Source of the DNA: Cryomorpha ignava
GTDB taxonomy: Bacteria > Bacteroidota > Bacteroidia > Flavobacteriales_D > Cryomorphaceae
Reading direction: 5' to 3'
Assembly (NCBI RefSeq): GCF_010686655.1
Contig: NZ_JAAGVY010000001.1
Coordinates: 186,001 to 250,000 of the forward strand
DNA length: 64,000 bases
Part shown: positions 61,505-64,000 of the stretch, in pieces
Layout of the letters: the number at the start of each line of letters is the position of its first letter
How positions within the stretch are numbered: the first letter of the stretch is position 1
Notes under the pieces: model-generated
What the model was told of the DNA's origin: nothing
What the model saw: only the letters and a program-made list of their open reading frames with translations
The model's database searches: none
Made by a program: the position numbers and the translations under genes

Positions 61505-63436
61505 ATGAAATGGATTCTTTTTTTAGGCGCAACATTTTTTATTCAAATACAAGTTTCGAGTCAAAATCTTTTTCTTGAAGAATGTTTTGTTGGCGGCGTC
61601 ACAGCTTCGGGAAGAACATCCTTATCCATTACCGATGGTTTCTTTAAATTCAAATGGGAAACGCAGTACACTCTAAAAGATGCCTACGTATTAACCTATC
61701 GATACGGTAGACCCTCGCAAATACCTTTTGCTATTGACGGTAATGAATTTCAGTGGGACGAAACTAGTATTATAGGCGAAGAACTCTATGATACTGAATT
61801 AATTAAGTTTTTTGCCGTACATGGAAAAAGAGTAACCGACATGGTGAACATTCAGAAGGATTCAGTTTATGTCTATATGGATGGACATGCTCCATTAGGA
61901 CAACAATTCACTGGATGGTACAGTCTACAATTTCTATTTCTTTACACATCTTCTTCTATAACTGACACGACATGCATTAACATATACACAGCATCTCAAA
62001 AGCAAACAGCTATGCAGAAGTATAAATTTGAAAAACCCAATTATCGAGCGAATACTGATGTAGGATTCTCTATTTATTCAGACCGTTTAAACATATATTA
62101 TGAAGACCGAACGCAAATAGGAATAAATAATGACATTTTGGGAGAAATATGGGGATTTGATGAAACCAATCCTGGAGCCGGAGGTGTAAGAGGTCATTTT
62201 TATTATGAAAATGGAGAGTTATTCGGTTTAGATGATGATACAGCCAATACTCAAGTTTACCGCAGTGATGGAATTGCAGTTATCAATGATTATCTAAACG
62301 ATCAAGAAGAACAAAGCCTTTACTTAAATCCTGTGAATGTTGATAATCCTATATGGGGTGCCAATCCCCACCCAGCCTTTTTCATCGTCTACACTCCAAA
62401 TTGCAGTCTTCCGCAGGGAGATATGCCCCGCTCTCAATCAACCTGCCGCCGCCAGTCCAGTACTACCGGCCAACCTGATTACACAGAACCCATAGAATTC
62501 AGCGCCATACCCGGCTACGACCACTACGCCTGGACACCTGCCGCAGGGCTTAGCGATTCTACAATTGCAAATCCCATTTGCAATGCAGATAGCAGCGGTT
62601 GGTACCGAGTCAGGATGTGGAATGATGATGAGAATGGAGCTTGCGCTCAAACAATCCCTGTTTTTCTAACGGTTGGCAAAGTGCCGCGCCCAAGAGGTCT
62701 CCAGATAATAGCCAGCACCTGCCCGGCCAACACAGGCAAGATTGTTTTTGGAGGAATGGATGGAAAGGCACCTTTTCAGTACTCTGTCAATAGTGAAACT
62801 AAAAACAGTTCCACTTTTGAGAATCTTTCGCCCGGATCATACAACGTTTCTGTGCAAGATGCTTTGGGGTGTAGGTGGGACAGTACGGTAGTGCTTGATG
62901 TAAATCCGTTTCAAACAGCGGCTTTTACTGCAAATCCAGATTCAGGTTACTCGCCTCTTAAAGTCGTTTTTCACAACCAAAGTACCAATGCCACAAGCTT
63001 TGTCTGGCTTATGGATGGCGAGTCTTTTAGCACTTCACCTAATTATGCCGGCTATACCTTTTCCGATACGGGCACCTTTACCGTCGCACTTATTGCGTAT
63101 CGCATAGACGCCACATGTACTGATACTGCCTTTGCCACCATTCGGGTAGCAGAAGGACTGAAAATGATTATTCCCAATATCATTACACCCAATAACGATG
63201 GCCGCAACGATGCCCTCGTGGTACAAACCGGAGGCGTAGCCATTATGCGCTGGGAAGTGCGCAACCGCTGGGGAAACCTTCTTCAAAGTGGCGAAGCAAC
63301 TAACCCGCCACCGGCGCTGACTCTCTGGAGCCCTGAAGATAACCAATACCCCGATGGAGTTTATACTGTAATTATTACTGCCAGAGGAAATAGTGGGGAG
63401 GTTAAGGATTTTGGGGTGCAGGTTGTTTTGAAATAG
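61505..63436 (+). CDS. Secreted PKD-domain protein with CHU_C-type C-terminal domain
   Basis: The 643-residue protein has a signal peptide (WILFLGATFFIQIQVSSQ), an N-terminal unknown beta-rich half, two adhesion-like segments (FSAIPGYDHYAWTPAAGLSD; a SprB-like repeat FGGMDGKAPFQYSVN), a PKD domain (PLKVVFHNQSTNATSFVW) and a gliding-type C-terminal domain (PNIITPNNDGRNDALVVQTG). This is the type B route of type IX secretion. It pairs with the divergent type A protein. Confidence 0.88.
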   Translation: MKWILFLGATFFIQIQVSSQNLFLEECFVGGVTASGRTSLSITDGFFKFKWETQYTLKDAYVLTYRYGRPSQIPFAIDGNEFQWDETSIIGEELYDTELIKFFAVHGKRVTDMVNIQKDSVYVYMDGHAPLGQQFTGWYSLQFLFLYTSSSITDTTCINIYTASQKQTAMQKYKFEKPNYRANTDVGFSIYSDRLNIYYEDRTQIGINNDILGEIWGFDETNPGAGGVRGHFYYENGELFGLDDDTANTQVYRSDGIAVINDYLNDQEEQSLYLNPVNVDNPIWGANPHPAFFIVYTPNCSLPQGDMPRSQSTCRRQSSTTGQPDYTEPIEFSAIPGYDHYAWTPAAGLSDSTIANPICNADSSGWYRVRMWNDDENGACAQTIPVFLTVGKVPRPRGLQIIASTCPANTGKIVFGGMDGKAPFQYSVNSETKNSSTFENLSPGSYNVSVQDALGCRWDSTVVLDVNPFQTAAFTANPDSGYSPLKVVFHNQSTNATSFVWLMDGESFSTSPNYAGYTFSDTGTFTVALIAYRIDATCTDTAFATIRVAEGLKMIIPNIITPNNDGRNDALVVQTGGVAIMRWEVRNRWGNLLQSGEATNPPPALTLWSPEDNQYPDGVYTVIITARGNSGEVKDFGVQVVLK

Positions 63437-63969
63437 TCTCGAGTCGCTAGTCTCTAGTCGTGAGGGAGAATTTTGGGGAGAGAATTGTCTCGAGGGACAT
63501 TTGTCTTTAGCTCTAAGCCGCAAGCGGTAAGCCACAAGCTTCAAGATGAGCGACATCCTTGAATGAGGCCGCACGAATAGTTTTATGCTAAAGGCTGAAT
63601 TTGAGCCGAAAGCTATAAGCAGTAAGCCACAAGCTTCAAGATTTGGTTGTAATTCATATCTAAAGTTCAATAACGGAGACCTCTTCCAGCTTCAGGCTTG
63701 CAGCTATTCAAACAGCTTCAGGCTTTAAGGGAACAACAAATGGGAAACAACTGCACGGCTTCAGAATTCAAGCTCGTAGATCAATCCTACCACAGGAAGT
63801 AATGCGCATGTTACTCTTTGGCACATCTTACAGTCTTGCCTGGGGCTTATGGACTTAAAGCTTGCAGCTAAAAGCTTATAGCTTATAGCTTGCGGCTAGA
63901 TTTCCTGTCTTCATTCAATTTTTTACAAGTCTTCGCGCCAAACCCTTATATTCGCAGCAAAGGAATAGA
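63437..63969. other. Gene-free AGCTT-rich region, 533 bp
   Basis: No gene is evident. The stretch is full of degenerate AAGCTT/AGCTTCAAG/GCTTATAGC words like those at 57.2-57.5 kb. It opens with AGTCTCGAGTCGCTAGTCTCTAGTCGT, split here as AGTCTCGAGTC and GCTAGTCTCTAGTCGT, a word pair echoed near 6620. A promoter-like TATATTCG stands about 20 bases before the last gene. Confidence 0.7.
63730..63870 (+). repeat. Long direct repeat, right copy
   Basis: ATCAATCCTACCA (63779), GGAAGT, GCGCATGT, TTTGGCACATCTT and CAGTC appear in the same order and direction as in 57355-57502, with small indels. Confidence 0.75.
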
Positions 63970-64000
63970 ATGAAAAAAATTCTCTTGACCGGCGGTGCCG
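63970..64000 (+). CDS. Start of a Rossmann-fold (NAD-dependent epimerase/dehydratase-like) gene
   Basis: Ten codons are visible: MKKILLTGGA, the typical first strand and glycine loop of extended SDR sugar epimerases or dehydratases. The rest lies beyond the window, so the substrate cannot be named. Confidence 0.6.
   Translation, partial: MKKILLTGGA

Noticed and set aside
63035-63670. A 211-codon open frame on the minus strand
   Set aside because: It is antisense to the PKD-domain protein and to AGCTT-rich repeats; no domain is evident.

Overview
The window looks like a Bacteroidota chromosome, most likely Flavobacteriales. The signs are: secreted proteins with type IX secretion C-terminal domains, many lipoproteins, TTG/TAnnTTTG (-33/-7) promoters, an isoleucyl-tRNA synthetase of about 1140 residues, a DUF4270 lipoprotein beside glmS, a Lacal_2735-type small protein, and a carotenoid set with heterodimer-type lycopene cyclase. 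I see no rRNA, tRNA or CRISPR array.

Layout. 0-1.2 kb: the 3' part of cysN. 1.2-9.6 kb: a small acidic lipoprotein; glmS, a DUF4270 lipoprotein and a glycogen-synthase-like protein on the minus strand; then panC, an LPG-synthase-type membrane protein, rfaE2 and radA on the plus strand. 9.6-27.8 kb: envelope and housekeeping genes (OmpA lipoprotein, peptide-binding lipoprotein, exonuclease III, a large outer-membrane protein, comF, fRMsr, aminotransferase plus omega-amidase, a lamin-tail secreted protein, asd). 27.8-30.0 kb: a small accessory zone with a frameshifted HepT/MntA toxin-antitoxin pair, a displaced asd 3' tail, a repeat-built secreted protein and a UPF0175/DUF3368 remnant. 30.0-35.9 kb: lspA, a DksA/TraR-like gene, ileS and two conserved unknowns.

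36.1-57.2 kb is the main functional block: light response and UV repair. It has an FeS-type photolyase, a Cry-DASH with a DUF2256 satellite, a class I photolyase, lycopene cyclase, carotene hydroxylase, and a nine-gene minus-strand series (ECF sigma, crtI, crtB, idi, queD-like, folE, Lacal_2735, SDR, photolyase). Next to the series lies a MerR/B12 regulator with the CarH hallmarks W-x9-EH and E-x-H-x2-G, then uvrC on the opposite strand. The likely logic is that light acting on the B12 regulator releases the sigma factor operon, which makes carotenoids for quenching and photolyases for repair; pterin genes may supply a cofactor.

Inside this block, 46.2-47.6 kb has no intact gene. It holds a promoter followed by a strong stem-loop, an IS110-type transposase N-terminal scrap, and a multi-stem structured stretch resembling group II intron domain I. 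From 57.2 to 64 kb, two divergent type IX-secreted proteins are flanked by related AGCTT-rich direct repeats; a 142-bp MITE with a perfect 6-bp target duplication lies beside the left copy. The window ends in the first codons of a Rossmann-fold (epimerase-like) gene.
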